From NCBI GenBank assembly GCA_046347195.1, contig JAXMGQ010000016.1:30277-94276 (forward strand): a DNA stretch of 64,000 bases, read 5' to 3'. This DNA is from TMP-86 sp046347195 (GTDB taxonomy: Bacteria; Pseudomonadota; Gammaproteobacteria; Steroidobacterales; Steroidobacteraceae). Position 1 is the stretch's first letter; every line of letters starts with the position of its first letter. Positions 8,406-15,916 of this stretch are shown here, piece by piece. The notes below the pieces were generated by a model that made no database searches, was not told the DNA's origin, and saw only the letters and a program-made list of their open reading frames with translations. A program made the position numbers and the translations under genes.

Positions 8406-9646
8406 GATCGATACGCCTCCCGGCCGGTGCCCTGGACGGGGATGCCCTGCGAGGCCAGGACCTCGGACTGCAGGGCGTGCATGGCCGCGGCCGCCTGGTC
8501 GATGGCGCGGATGAAGGCGAGCGACCCCTGCAGGATGGGCGCCAGCCGCGCCTTGTCCTGGATCCGCGCCTTGGGATACTCGTGTTCGATGATGAGGAAG
8601 GTCTCGGCCGGGTCGATGTCGAGCAGTTCGCGCGCGGCAAGCTGATGGTCCAGCCAGTCCACCGTCCGGTTCTGCAGGTACGCCAGCGGATCGTGCCTGG
8701 CGGTGCCCGGCAGTTCGTGCTCGCAGAGCACCACCTGCTTCTTCCAGGCGTTCACCTGGTCGGCCGGATTGGGGCTCGGGCGGCCACCGATCCAGTCGCC
8801 GCGCTCCATGGTCTGGCCGCCGTAACCCCAGGCCGAGACACCACGCGCGTCGATGACCTGCCCCTTCACGTGGAAGCCCGAGATGAGGAATCCATACCCC
8901 TGGTCCTTCAGGTACTGGAAGATCGAGCGGCTGTCCTGGCCCATGAGGATGGCGTGCGAGGGGTCGTAGTGGATGCGGAACTGCCCGCCCACGCCGTGCC
9001 GCTCGCAGATGCGATGCAGGGCGATCCACGGTCCCGGTGCGTAGGCGATGTTGTTGTGCCAGCGATCCAGGGTGGTCCAGCCGGGCATCGGGCATTGCTC
9101 CACGCGGTAGGTCAGGCCGCGGGCCTTGGCCTCGCGCAGGAGTGGTACGAACTCGGCCTCGAACATCGCGAGGTTCTCGTCCATCTCGAGAGTGGGGTTG
9201 CGCCCGACGAAGCCGCACACCGCGTCGATGCCCAGCGCCACCGCCGCATCGAAGACCCGCAGCATGAAGTCGTGCTTGCGCCGGCGCAGGCCCTCATCGC
9301 CGATGAGCATGTTGTCGAAATAGGCGATGTCGGAGATGCCGACGCCCATCGCCCGCATCGCCGCCCTCACCCGCTGCGCGCGCGGGCGATCGAAGGGCTT
9401 GCGCAGGTCCAGGGTGTTGGCGACGGGATCCAGCATGGCCTCCGCCGGGACATCGGCCAGGCTCGGGTGAACGGCGGCCGACAACTGCATGTACGGGCAA
9501 TCGAGCTGCCGCGAGAACGCCAGCCACTCCTCGATGGCAAGGTCGGGATCCGGGTCCCGCCGCTCCCGCGGCGTCAGCTCCTGCAGTGCCGCGGTGAGCA
9601 CGCTGAGCTTCATGGGACGGGGAAGGAAAGGCTTGGGCGACATCAT
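8402..9646 (-). CDS. Sugar phosphate isomerase/epimerase-like TIM barrel
   Basis: A 414-residue xylose-isomerase-like TIM-barrel protein (AP endonuclease 2 superfamily). The usual divalent-metal ligands can be placed: Glu in TYRVEQCPMPGW, Asp in RIHYDPSHAIL, His in SGFHVKGQVIDA and Glu in LIIEHEYPKAR. It is longer than typical 270-300 residue members, with an extended C-terminal part. Two nearby in-frame starts exist, at 9646 and, as PMKLSVLTAAL, about a dozen codons later. It follows the deglycosidase alpha gene after a 90-bp gap and overlaps the next gene by four bases. I infer action on a keto-sugar intermediate, either isomerising, epimerising or hydrating it. Confidence 0.82.
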   Translation of the reverse strand: MMSPKPFLPRPMKLSVLTAALQELTPRERRDPDPDLAIEEWLAFSRQLDCPYMQLSAAVHPSLADVPAEAMLDPVANTLDLRKPFDRPRAQRVRAAMRAMGVGISDIAYFDNMLIGDEGLRRRKHDFMLRVFDAAVALGIDAVCGFVGRNPTLEMDENLAMFEAEFVPLLREAKARGLTYRVEQCPMPGWTTLDRWHNNIAYAPGPWIALHRICERHGVGGQFRIHYDPSHAILMGQDSRSIFQYLKDQGYGFLISGFHVKGQVIDARGVSAWGYGGQTMERGDWIGGRPSPNPADQVNAWKKQVVLCEHELPGTARHDPLAYLQNRTVDWLDHQLAARELLDIDPAETFLIIEHEYPKARIQDKARLAPILQGSLAFIRAIDQAAAAMHALQSEVLASQGIPVQGTGREAYRS

Positions 9647-9736
9647 CGACTCTCCGGTGCATCAGCGCGACGGGCGCCAGCGGCCCCACCGGGCCGGCCG
9701 GCACCGGACCTCGCGGGGACGCCGCTGCGAACGCGG

Positions 9737-10762
9737 TCAGTTCATGGTGGCGCCGGCGTTCACATCCCGAATGATACGGCGGCAGAGCGCGTGATGCTGC
9801 TGAACCGCCTCGAAGCCGCTGTCGCGCGAGTAGATGTGTCCTTCCCACTCGCTCGACATGAAGCCATCGTAACCACCCTTGATGAACACCGGCAGGAGCT
9901 GCTCGTACGGGATGCTGGTCTCGTGTCCCGAGGCGTCCAGGTCGTAGAACTTGCCGTGCACGTGCACGACCTGCGGCATGATCTCGAGCCAGGCTTCAGG
10001 CTTCTGCGGACTCAGCATGCTGAACATGACCGACAGCGAACTCGCCGCCGACGCATCCGCCTTCGCTTCGCTGGCGCGACGATTGAACTCCTCGCGCTTC
10101 CACTGTGGCTCGCCGGGCCCCGTCCAGATGGACAGCGCCAGGCTCAACAGCCCCTCCGGAACGTGGCGACTGCGCAGCATCTGCAGGTAGGAGGCCGGCA
10201 GCGAATTGGCGGAGGAACCGAAGTCGGGCACGAAGCCCAGGAATGGCGAGCGCAGCCGCGCGTACAGCTCTCGGTACTTCATCACCGGCACCGAATTCAC
10301 GCCCAGCGGCGCATGGATCTCCGGGCCGATCTTGATCTCGAGCTTCTCCACCAGCGGCACCAGCCGTTCCATGACTTCGGCGGGCGCCGAGAACTGCGAG
10401 CGCACCACCGGGAAGCCCAGTTTCGCCGCGGCCCGGATCTGCGGTTCGAGATACGCCACGGCTTCCTCCGTCGACATCAGGCGGCCACGGCGGATGGCCG
10501 CATCGGCATTGATGGACAGCGCGGAGGGGATGAGCCGATGGCGGTCCATGAGTTCCTTGAACCGGTCCGCGAACTCATCCGAGACCTGCGGAAAGCCGCG
10601 GATGCTCTGGAATCCGATGATCTCCAGGCCCGGACCGATGCCCAGCTCCGCCACTTTGGCGATGAGCTGCTCGAAGCTGAGCTCGCGGGAGTGGTAGGGA
10701 TTGATGAAGCTGTACAGCGTGGAACCGAGCTTCAGTCCCCGGGGTGCGGCAGCGGCGCTCAT
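9737..10762 (-). CDS. C-glycoside deglycosidase-like alpha subunit (TIM barrel), copy 1
   Basis: A 341-residue TIM-barrel protein paired with the small beta-like gene upstream through an ATGA overlap. Metal-ligand candidates follow the pattern of this group: Glu in KIGPEIHAPLG, Asp in GFVPDFGSSAN, His in VVHVHGKFYDL and Glu in FMSSEWEGH. The VHGKFYDL and SIPYEQLLPVFIKGGYDG segments match the paralogue at 16822 (IHGKFYEM, SIPYDRIVDVLKQGGYRG). C-glycoside deglycosidases (CarBC/DgpBC type) are such alpha/beta complexes that cleave the bond between aglycone and a 3-oxo sugar by elimination. The assignment rests on the alpha/beta pairing and the neighbouring oxidases. O-glycoside 3-keto lyase activity is the main alternative. 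Confidence 0.8.
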   Translation of the reverse strand: MSAAAAPRGLKLGSTLYSFINPYHSRELSFEQLIAKVAELGIGPGLEIIGFQSIRGFPQVSDEFADRFKELMDRHRLIPSALSINADAAIRRGRLMSTEEAVAYLEPQIRAAAKLGFPVVRSQFSAPAEVMERLVPLVEKLEIKIGPEIHAPLGVNSVPVMKYRELYARLRSPFLGFVPDFGSSANSLPASYLQMLRSRHVPEGLLSLALSIWTGPGEPQWKREEFNRRASEAKADASAASSLSVMFSMLSPQKPEAWLEIMPQVVHVHGKFYDLDASGHETSIPYEQLLPVFIKGGYDGFMSSEWEGHIYSRDSGFEAVQQHHALCRRIIRDVNAGATMN

Positions 10763-11154
10763 ACGCTCACCGGCGTGGGCGAAAGCGTCCGCGTCGCGCG
10801 CGTCACCCAGGTCAGTCCCGGGATGTACGGCGGATACAGATTGAGCTGCAGCCCCACCTCGTGTGCCTTGGCCGGATCGGCGCCGGTCTTCACGCGGATG
10901 AACGCCGTGTCGAGCACGAACCAGGACTCCCCGACCAGATCCGGCAAGGCCGAGAGCGGGAACGTCCTGCCGTTGAGCGTCCAGGTCATGTCCTCGGGCG
11001 GCACCGGCCTGCCATCGACGCGCAGTTCCGCCACTTCGACCACCGACAGGGGCAATGCCCGGTACCACGGGATGCGGACACCCACCTCGATGTGACCGGG
11101 GAGCAGGCGGGATTCGGCCTCGCTCACCAGGCTGTGACTGAAATTGTTCTCCAA
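10759..11154 (-). CDS. C-glycoside deglycosidase-like beta subunit, copy 1
   Basis: About 131 residues, cytoplasmic, with the beta-rich pattern of the small deglycosidase subunit. It aligns with the paralogue at 17844: the segment VGVRIPWYRALPLSVVEV corresponds to LQARLPYYRGLGLSMVED, followed by an LRVDGRPVPPEDMTWTL / ITLDGEKVPRGDIRFSV block. I chose the TTG at 11154 (LENNFSHSL...) because the paralogue begins at the equivalent residue and because a longer reading would run through operator C. It is the first gene of the eight-gene operon, 18 bp downstream of that operator. Confidence 0.78.
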   Translation of the reverse strand: MENNFSHSLVSEAESRLLPGHIEVGVRIPWYRALPLSVVEVAELRVDGRPVPPEDMTWTLNGRTFPLSALPDLVGESWFVLDTAFIRVKTGADPAKAHEVGLQLNLYPPYIPGLTWVTRATRTLSPTPVSV

Positions 11155-11170
11155 GAGACCCCCGTATAAA

Positions 11171-11186
11171 AAGAATCTACATTCTA
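11171..11186. promoter_or_regulatory. Palindromic operator C (AGAAT-N4-ATTCT)
   Basis: AAGAATCTACATTCTA has perfect AGAAT/ATTCT arms. It is immediately upstream of the start of the deglycosidase beta gene, first of the 11154-2269 operon, and about 110 bp from operator D, which faces the divergent NTF2-like gene. Confidence 0.75.
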
Positions 11187-11281
11187 GTTTGCAAGTATGG
11201 GGCCGGGAGGGATGGCTCGTCAAACATTGGAAAACCTGCCTATGGTTGACCTCCTGCGAGCGGCGGAGTTACGCTTCTGAT

Positions 11282-11297
11282 CAGAACATAAATTCTG
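11282..11297. promoter_or_regulatory. Palindromic operator D (CAGAAC-N4-ATTCTG)
   Basis: CAGAACATAAATTCTG keeps the CAGAA/TTCTG arms with one mismatch from the AGAAT/ATTCT consensus. It ends 19 bp before the ATG of the exported NTF2-like gene at 11317. Together with operator C it covers both directions of the 11155-11316 intergenic region. Confidence 0.65.
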
Positions 11298-11316
11298 TTT
11301 TCACGGGGCGTGAAGC

Positions 11317-12210
11317 ATGGGCATCGACATCGGACGGATCGCGGCGGGCATCTGCGCGGGGTTGCTGGCCCCCATTCTTGCGAATGCCGCGGGCACGGCA
11401 GCGCCGGCCGGAGCTTCGCCGGCCAGCCTCGAGGCGCGTATCGTCCGGCTCGAGGCCGCCGTGGCCCAGGCCACGCACAAGGCCGACATCGCGCTCGACC
11501 GGCAGGAAGTGCAGAACCTCGTCTCCAACTACATGCTGCTGCACAACGCCTTCCAGGACGAGAAGATCAAGCCGCTATGGGCCCGTCGCGGAACCCCGGG
11601 CATGAGCGCCCAGTACAGCAACCTCGGCGTGTACACGCGGTACGAGAGCATCATGGCCTACCACAGTGGCCGCCCCAATCCCGTGGGCAAGCTCATCTTC
11701 CACTACGTGGCCAACCCCTCCATCCAGGTCGCCGGCGACCGCAAGACCGCGAAGGGTGTGTGGATCGCGGCCGGCGTCGAGTCAGGATTGAGTTCGCCGC
11801 AGCAGGCGGCCGGCGCCCCGCCCTTCCTCTTCGAGAAGGCCGAGCAGGAGGGCAACGAAGTCCACGGCAGGAAGGTCTGGGCCCACTGGGTGCAGATGAA
11901 GTACGGCATCGACTTCATCCGCCAGGACGGCGAATGGAAGATCTGGCATTTCCGCTGCTTCGAGGTCAGCCGCGCGCGATTCGACAAGAACTGGATCGCG
12001 CTGGCCGCGGAGGTGCAGGACAACGCGCGCAACGACAGATTCAACGCCGACCTCATGTACCTGGGGGATGACGGCAAGCCGGTCTATATGCCCCCTGTCG
12101 ACGGGCCGCCCAAGTCACTTGCCTGGCCCTACCGTCCGGATCATCCGATGGGCATGGATCCCCCGCTGCCGGTGCCGTATGCGACCTTCCAGGACACCTT
12201 CGAGTACTGA
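11317..12210 (+). CDS. Exported NTF2/SnoaL-like protein
   Basis: A 297-residue protein with an N-terminal signal peptide (IAAGICAGLLAPILANAAGT) and a coiled segment (LEARIVRLEAAVAQ) before an NTF2/SnoaL-like cone domain. That domain is marked by DRQEVQNLVSNYMLLHNAFQDE, VGKLIFHYVANPSIQVAGD and IDFIRQDGEWKIWHFRCFE. The long C-terminal tail is rich in proline and aromatic residues. Some NTF2-like proteins are cyclases, dehydratases or binding proteins; no catalytic residues can be assigned here. It is directly behind operator D and precedes a thioredoxin-like gene by about 50 bp, so the two are probably co-transcribed. A periplasmic role in handling the aglycone or glycoside is a guess. Confidence 0.78.
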   Translation: MGIDIGRIAAGICAGLLAPILANAAGTAAPAGASPASLEARIVRLEAAVAQATHKADIALDRQEVQNLVSNYMLLHNAFQDEKIKPLWARRGTPGMSAQYSNLGVYTRYESIMAYHSGRPNPVGKLIFHYVANPSIQVAGDRKTAKGVWIAAGVESGLSSPQQAAGAPPFLFEKAEQEGNEVHGRKVWAHWVQMKYGIDFIRQDGEWKIWHFRCFEVSRARFDKNWIALAAEVQDNARNDRFNADLMYLGDDGKPVYMPPVDGPPKSLAWPYRPDHPMGMDPPLPVPYATFQDTFEY

Positions 12211-12261
12211 TCACCTTCCCGCCCTGTGGAATGAGACCATTCACCGTCGAGGAATCGAACG

Positions 12262-12861
12262 ATGCGCTTCCAGAGCCTGATGACCGATCTCGGCACGCCG
12301 GCGCCGGCATTCGACCTGCCCGATGGCGGTGGCCGCCGGCATCGATCCAGCGAGGTCGATGCGCCGCGAGGATTGCTGGTGGCCTTCATCTGCAACCACT
12401 GTCCCTTCGTCCTGCACCTGCTGGATGAATTCGTCAGGGTGGCGGCCGAGTATCGATCGCGGGGCATCGCGACGGTGGCGATCAGCTCGAACGATGTGGC
12501 GGCCCACCCCGAGGATGGCCCGGCGCAGATGCTCGAGCTCGCGTGGGACCGGCACTTCGGCTTTCCCTATCTCTACGACGAAAGCCAGTCGGTGGCCCAG
12601 GCCTATGGCGCCGTCTGCACGCCGGATTTCTTCCTCTACGATGGAAACCGCCGCCTGTACTACCGCGGCCAGTTCGACTCCACGCGGCCCGTGACGCCGC
12701 ACACCTCGGGCCGCCCGGACGCCGGTGCGCGCGCGAATGGCGCCGACCTGAGGGCTGCGCTGGACGCCCTCGCGCGCGGACAGCCAGCGCCGACGGTGCA
12801 ACGGCCGAGCATGGGCTGCAGCATGAAGTGGAAGCCGGGAAACGACCCGGACGAGCGCTGA
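12262..12861 (+). CDS. Thioredoxin-like redoxin (AhpC/TSA-type fold)
   Basis: A 199-residue cytoplasmic thioredoxin-fold protein. The start TPAPAFDLPDGGGRRH is typical of redoxins. LVAFICNHCPFVLHLLDEF holds the CxxC-type redox site (CNHC), and VCTPDFFLYDGNRRLYYRGQF is the cis-proline region followed by the conserved strand. A GAGGAA ribosome site precedes the ATG. Members of this group are thiol reductases or peroxidase-like proteins of unknown substrate, often found beside flavin enzymes. It is probably co-transcribed with the NTF2-like gene and convergent with tetR. Confidence 0.88.
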   Translation: MRFQSLMTDLGTPAPAFDLPDGGGRRHRSSEVDAPRGLLVAFICNHCPFVLHLLDEFVRVAAEYRSRGIATVAISSNDVAAHPEDGPAQMLELAWDRHFGFPYLYDESQSVAQAYGAVCTPDFFLYDGNRRLYYRGQFDSTRPVTPHTSGRPDAGARANGADLRAALDALARGQPAPTVQRPSMGCSMKWKPGNDPDER

Positions 12862-12868
12862 GGCGCGG

Positions 12869-13525
12869 CTACTTCGCGTTCTTCGCCGGCGCGGTGGCCA
12901 GCTTCAGGTCCACCACGAGGAAGGCCAGGGCCATGAGCCCGAGATCATCGATCAACTGGTTCCAGTCGCCTTCCATCGCCGCCGGTGCGCCGAGGCCGAG
13001 GTAGCGGGCGATGCAGCCGTAGACGACGTTGAAGCAGGTCTCCGCCGCGTGCTCGGGCTGCGGATGCAGGAACTCGGCGTGACGGTCGAGCAGGATGAGC
13101 CTGAAGTCCAGCGCATTCTGCAGGAAGGACTTGCGTCCCACCGTCCTCAGCACCTCATCCTGCACCGACTGCTGCATGAAGGCACGCAGGAGCGGCGAGT
13201 GCCGCCGCAGGTACAAGGCGAGCTCGCGCACCATGGTGGGCACGAGCGAGCGCAGCGGCAGCGCCTTGCGGCGGACGCGGTTCACCAGCATCGCGAACTC
13301 ACGGTCCATCTCGGCCAGCTCGCGCGCCTGCACGGCGCGCAGCAGGTCTTCCTTGCTGTCCACCCGGCAGTAGATGGAACCGATGGACACGCGTGACTGG
13401 CGGCTGACCGCCGTGAGCGTGAGCCCATTGATGCCCTTCTCCGCCAGGATCTGGGTCGCGGCATCCAGCACCCGGTTGAACGACTGCTTGCTGCGGGCCT
13501 GCTTGGGTGCGTGTGCGTGCTCCAA
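12869..13525 (-). CDS. TetR/AcrR-family transcriptional regulator of the glycoside regulon
   Basis: A 218-residue TetR-family protein. The N-terminal helix-turn-helix reads FNRVLDAATQILAEKGINGL then TAVSRQSRVSIGSIYCRVDS, with the usual SIGSIY recognition-helix end. The remaining two thirds form the helical ligand domain. Interestingly, CRVDSKEDLL replaces the usual YRHFPSKEDLL. Its own promoter region carries a degenerate copy of the AGAAT palindrome at 13578-13597, so autoregulation is likely. It is the only regulator inside the set of genes preceded by these palindromes. Direct binding and the inducer, possibly the aglycone or a 3-keto-glycoside, are inferences. Confidence 0.9.
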   Translation of the reverse strand: MEHAHAPKQARSKQSFNRVLDAATQILAEKGINGLTLTAVSRQSRVSIGSIYCRVDSKEDLLRAVQARELAEMDREFAMLVNRVRRKALPLRSLVPTMVRELALYLRRHSPLLRAFMQQSVQDEVLRTVGRKSFLQNALDFRLILLDRHAEFLHPQPEHAAETCFNVVYGCIARYLGLGAPAAMEGDWNQLIDDLGLMALAFLVVDLKLATAPAKNAK

Positions 13526-13577
13526 CGAATGCTCCTCGGAATGATCAGCGCCGACTTTTCGCGCCGCATTCTAATTT

Positions 13578-13597
13578 TATCAGAACCTTCGTCCTGA
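13578..13597. promoter_or_regulatory. Degenerate operator E in the tetR promoter
   Basis: ATCAGAACCTTCGTCCTGAT is a near-perfect inverted repeat (ATCAGAAC/GTCCTGAT, one mismatch) that matches the right-hand half of the regulon palindrome loosely. An extra ATTCT lies just to its left (13567-13571). It is 53-72 bp upstream of the tetR start at 13525, as expected for an autoregulatory site. Confidence 0.5.
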
Positions 13598-13664
13598 TCC
13601 GCGACGGGACCGATGCGTCACTTGCCGTTGCGAGCGAATCGCGATGTCCGGTCCGCCGGGATCC

Positions 13665-14849
13665 TCACGCTGCGGCGCCCAGCCGTCGAAGCAAGGGCAA
13701 CCGGCCGATGACCAGCGCCCCGACCAGGCTCGCAAGGCCGAACAGCGCGAACCCGGGCCGGATGCCACCCACGGGCGCAGACAGGATGGTGAACACCAGC
13801 GGGCTCAGGAATATGCCCGCCACGAGGCAAGTGCTCCACACCCCCATGCCCCGGCCGCGATGCTCCACCGGCAGGCAGTACAGCGCCCAGGTGACCAAGG
13901 CCGCGCCGGCGACGCCGTTGCCGACCTGCTCGATGAATCCGAACACCGTGGCGGTGAGCGGATTCGTGCTCATGCCGATGCCCAGGCACCCTGCCCCCAC
14001 GAAAGCCAGCGCGATGCCGATCAGCAGGGGGCCGGGCAGGCGCGCCGCGCGGGTGAAGGCCAGCGCACCCAATGGTGTGCCGATGCTCGCGATGGCGGTG
14101 TACGCGCCGATCTGTCCCGAGGATGCCAGGCCCAGCTCGCGCAGGGCGCCGGCGATGTTCACGGGATAGGCAAAATACATGAGACTGGTGAACAGGGTGA
14201 CGATGGCGATCACCGCGCCCGTGCGCCATGGAAAGGCGGTGCGGGCCGGGCCGCGCACCGACCGTGCCAGAGCGACGCCAACCGGTTCCCACACCTTCCA
14301 GGCGACGGCCAGGAACAACGGGATCGAGATCAGGTACAAGAGGAACGGCGCGCGCCACCCGCCCTGCGCCAGCGCGCCGCCCAGGAACCAGGTGAGCGAA
14401 CCCAGGCAGGCATCGATGATCCCCTGCACGCCCACCCATTGCTGCCGCCGCGGCCCGTCGTAGTAATCCCCGATGAGCGACTTGCCCACCGTCATCAGCA
14501 TGCCCTCGGCCGCTCCCACGCCGACGCGGCTGGCGAGGATGGCCCTGAGGTCATCGAGCAGAAGCGGCGCCAGGCCGCAGAGGCCATAGAGGATCAGCGC
14601 GCCGAGCAGGAGGCGGCGCCGGCCGAACCGGTCGCTCAAGGCACCCGCGATGGGTGAGAGGATCGCGATGAACACGGCGGGCAGGGTCACCAGCATCGGC
14701 ACCAGCGCCTGCGCGCCGGGAACCGCCGCGAAATGCTCGTGGAACAGCGGGATGCAGGGCGCGAGCGACACCGTCGCCATGATGGGCAGGAAAGTGACCA
14801 GCGACAGGACGATGCCCTCCGTCAGTCCCGCCTCACGTCTCACGGCCAT
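13665..14849 (-). CDS. MFS transporter
   Basis: A complete 394-residue major facilitator with about 12 hydrophobic helices. Loop motif SPIAGALSDRFGRRRLLLGA follows the second helix, and GYYDGPRRQQWVG-like and YCLPVEHRGRGMGVW loops mark the two halves. The start ATG at 14849 faces the divergent TIM-barrel gene at 15006 across operator-like site F. It ends 140 bp upstream of tetR on the same strand. It probably moves a glycoside, sugar or aglycone across the inner membrane; the sequence does not say which direction. Confidence 0.9.
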   Translation of the reverse strand: MAVRREAGLTEGIVLSLVTFLPIMATVSLAPCIPLFHEHFAAVPGAQALVPMLVTLPAVFIAILSPIAGALSDRFGRRRLLLGALILYGLCGLAPLLLDDLRAILASRVGVGAAEGMLMTVGKSLIGDYYDGPRRQQWVGVQGIIDACLGSLTWFLGGALAQGGWRAPFLLYLISIPLFLAVAWKVWEPVGVALARSVRGPARTAFPWRTGAVIAIVTLFTSLMYFAYPVNIAGALRELGLASSGQIGAYTAIASIGTPLGALAFTRAARLPGPLLIGIALAFVGAGCLGIGMSTNPLTATVFGFIEQVGNGVAGAALVTWALYCLPVEHRGRGMGVWSTCLVAGIFLSPLVFTILSAPVGGIRPGFALFGLASLVGALVIGRLPLLRRLGAAA

Positions 14850-14951
14850 CCAACCCCCTCGTCGATCTCACCCGCCGCCACGCCGACGCTGCGGCGCGCA
14901 GATCGCCGGTAGCCATCCTTGACGGCCGGACCCGGCTTCGATACCTTCAGG

Positions 14952-14970
14952 ATTAGAATCCCTGTTTTGA
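14952..14970. promoter_or_regulatory. Degenerate operator F between MFS and TIM-barrel genes
   Basis: ATTAGAATCCCTGTTTTGA has the exact left arm TAGAAT and a weak right arm (GTTTT for ATTCT). Its position in the divergent 14850-15005 spacer, 36 bp before the plus-strand operon, fits the other operators. On sequence alone it is the weakest site. Confidence 0.4.
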
Positions 14971-15005
14971 TTTCACTTTATGCCAAAGAATCCGGCGGCG
15001 TGCAA

Positions 15006-15914
15006 ATGCTGACCACGGGCGGCGGCTCCCTCGCATCGCAGCGGCTGGGCGTGCAGGCGCACTGCCTGCGTTTCGAGATCCAGCGAGGTCTCGAACCCGC
15101 CCTCGAGGAGGTCCGCCGTCTCGGGCTCGCCGCGATCGAACTCGTCTACCTGCCCGGCTGCCGCGGCAACTGGTGGGGCGACTTCGGCGCCACCGCCGAC
15201 CGATCGCCGCGCGACATCGCACAGGCCATCGCGGCGGCGGGCCTGGAATGCCCGAGCGTCATGGCCTCGCCGCAGGATCTGTGCGATGAACGGATCGCAG
15301 GCACGCTCGATTGGGTGGCCGGGACCGGTGCGCCGGTGCTGTCACTGGCCTCGTTCGCGAAGCCCGCGCCCGGCACGAGCCGGAACTGGAGTGCCGAGTT
15401 CGACAGCCTGGACCGGCTCGCCGACCGGGTCGCTTCCGCAGGGTTGTCCTTCGCCCTCCACACCTCGCCGGAACTGTGGGCGCCAGTCGAGGGCCGGCGG
15501 CCCTGCGATGACCTGCTGCGCCGACTCGACCCGCGTCGTTGCCGCGTGGTGTTCGATCCTGCCGGCGCCATCATCCACGGCGAGGATCCCGCCCGCTTCC
15601 TGCAACTACGGCCCGATGCCTTCTTCGCCCTGCACCTGCGCGATGGCTATCAGCCTCCCGAGCCCGTGTTCTACCTGGCATCCGAAGCCGTGGGCGCGGG
15701 CGAGATCGACTGGGACGCGCTCATCGTCGCGGCCGCAGCAACCTCGCTCCAGTGGTATTTCCTCGAGATGGAAGTCCCCCGCCCCGACGAGACCCTGGCC
15801 GCCTTGCGCCAGAGCATCGACTACCTGCACACGCGACGGCTGCTGCAGCCCGATGCCGGGGCCGGCTCCCGCGCCACGACGACCGGCCTGCCTACATCAC
15901 GCTCGAGGGCCTGA
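15006..15914 (+). CDS. Sugar phosphate isomerase/epimerase-like TIM barrel
   Basis: A roughly 302-residue xylose-isomerase-like barrel. Metal-ligand candidates are Asp in VVFDPAGAIIHGEDP, His in FFALHLRDGYQPP and Glu in WYFLEMEVPRPDE; the first Glu is likely in LSFALHTSPELW. I chose the ATG at 15006; an in-frame GTG sits two codons earlier, and a longer reading to 14919 would cross operator F. It is the first gene of a four-gene plus-strand operon, 2 bp before the VOC fusion. Like the barrel at 8402 it probably works on the oxidised or released sugar. Confidence 0.8.
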   Translation: MLTTGGGSLASQRLGVQAHCLRFEIQRGLEPALEEVRRLGLAAIELVYLPGCRGNWWGDFGATADRSPRDIAQAIAAAGLECPSVMASPQDLCDERIAGTLDWVAGTGAPVLSLASFAKPAPGTSRNWSAEFDSLDRLADRVASAGLSFALHTSPELWAPVEGRRPCDDLLRRLDPRRCRVVFDPAGAIIHGEDPARFLQLRPDAFFALHLRDGYQPPEPVFYLASEAVGAGEIDWDALIVAAAATSLQWYFLEMEVPRPDETLAALRQSIDYLHTRRLLQPDAGAGSRATTTGLPTSRSRA

Positions 15915-15916
15915 AG

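Noticed and set aside
8477..11095. A long plus-strand open frame of 872 codons
   Set aside because: It is the antisense shadow of the TIM-barrel and deglycosidase genes: Arg/Ala/Gly-rich, no family resemblance, and conserved motifs are on the other strand.
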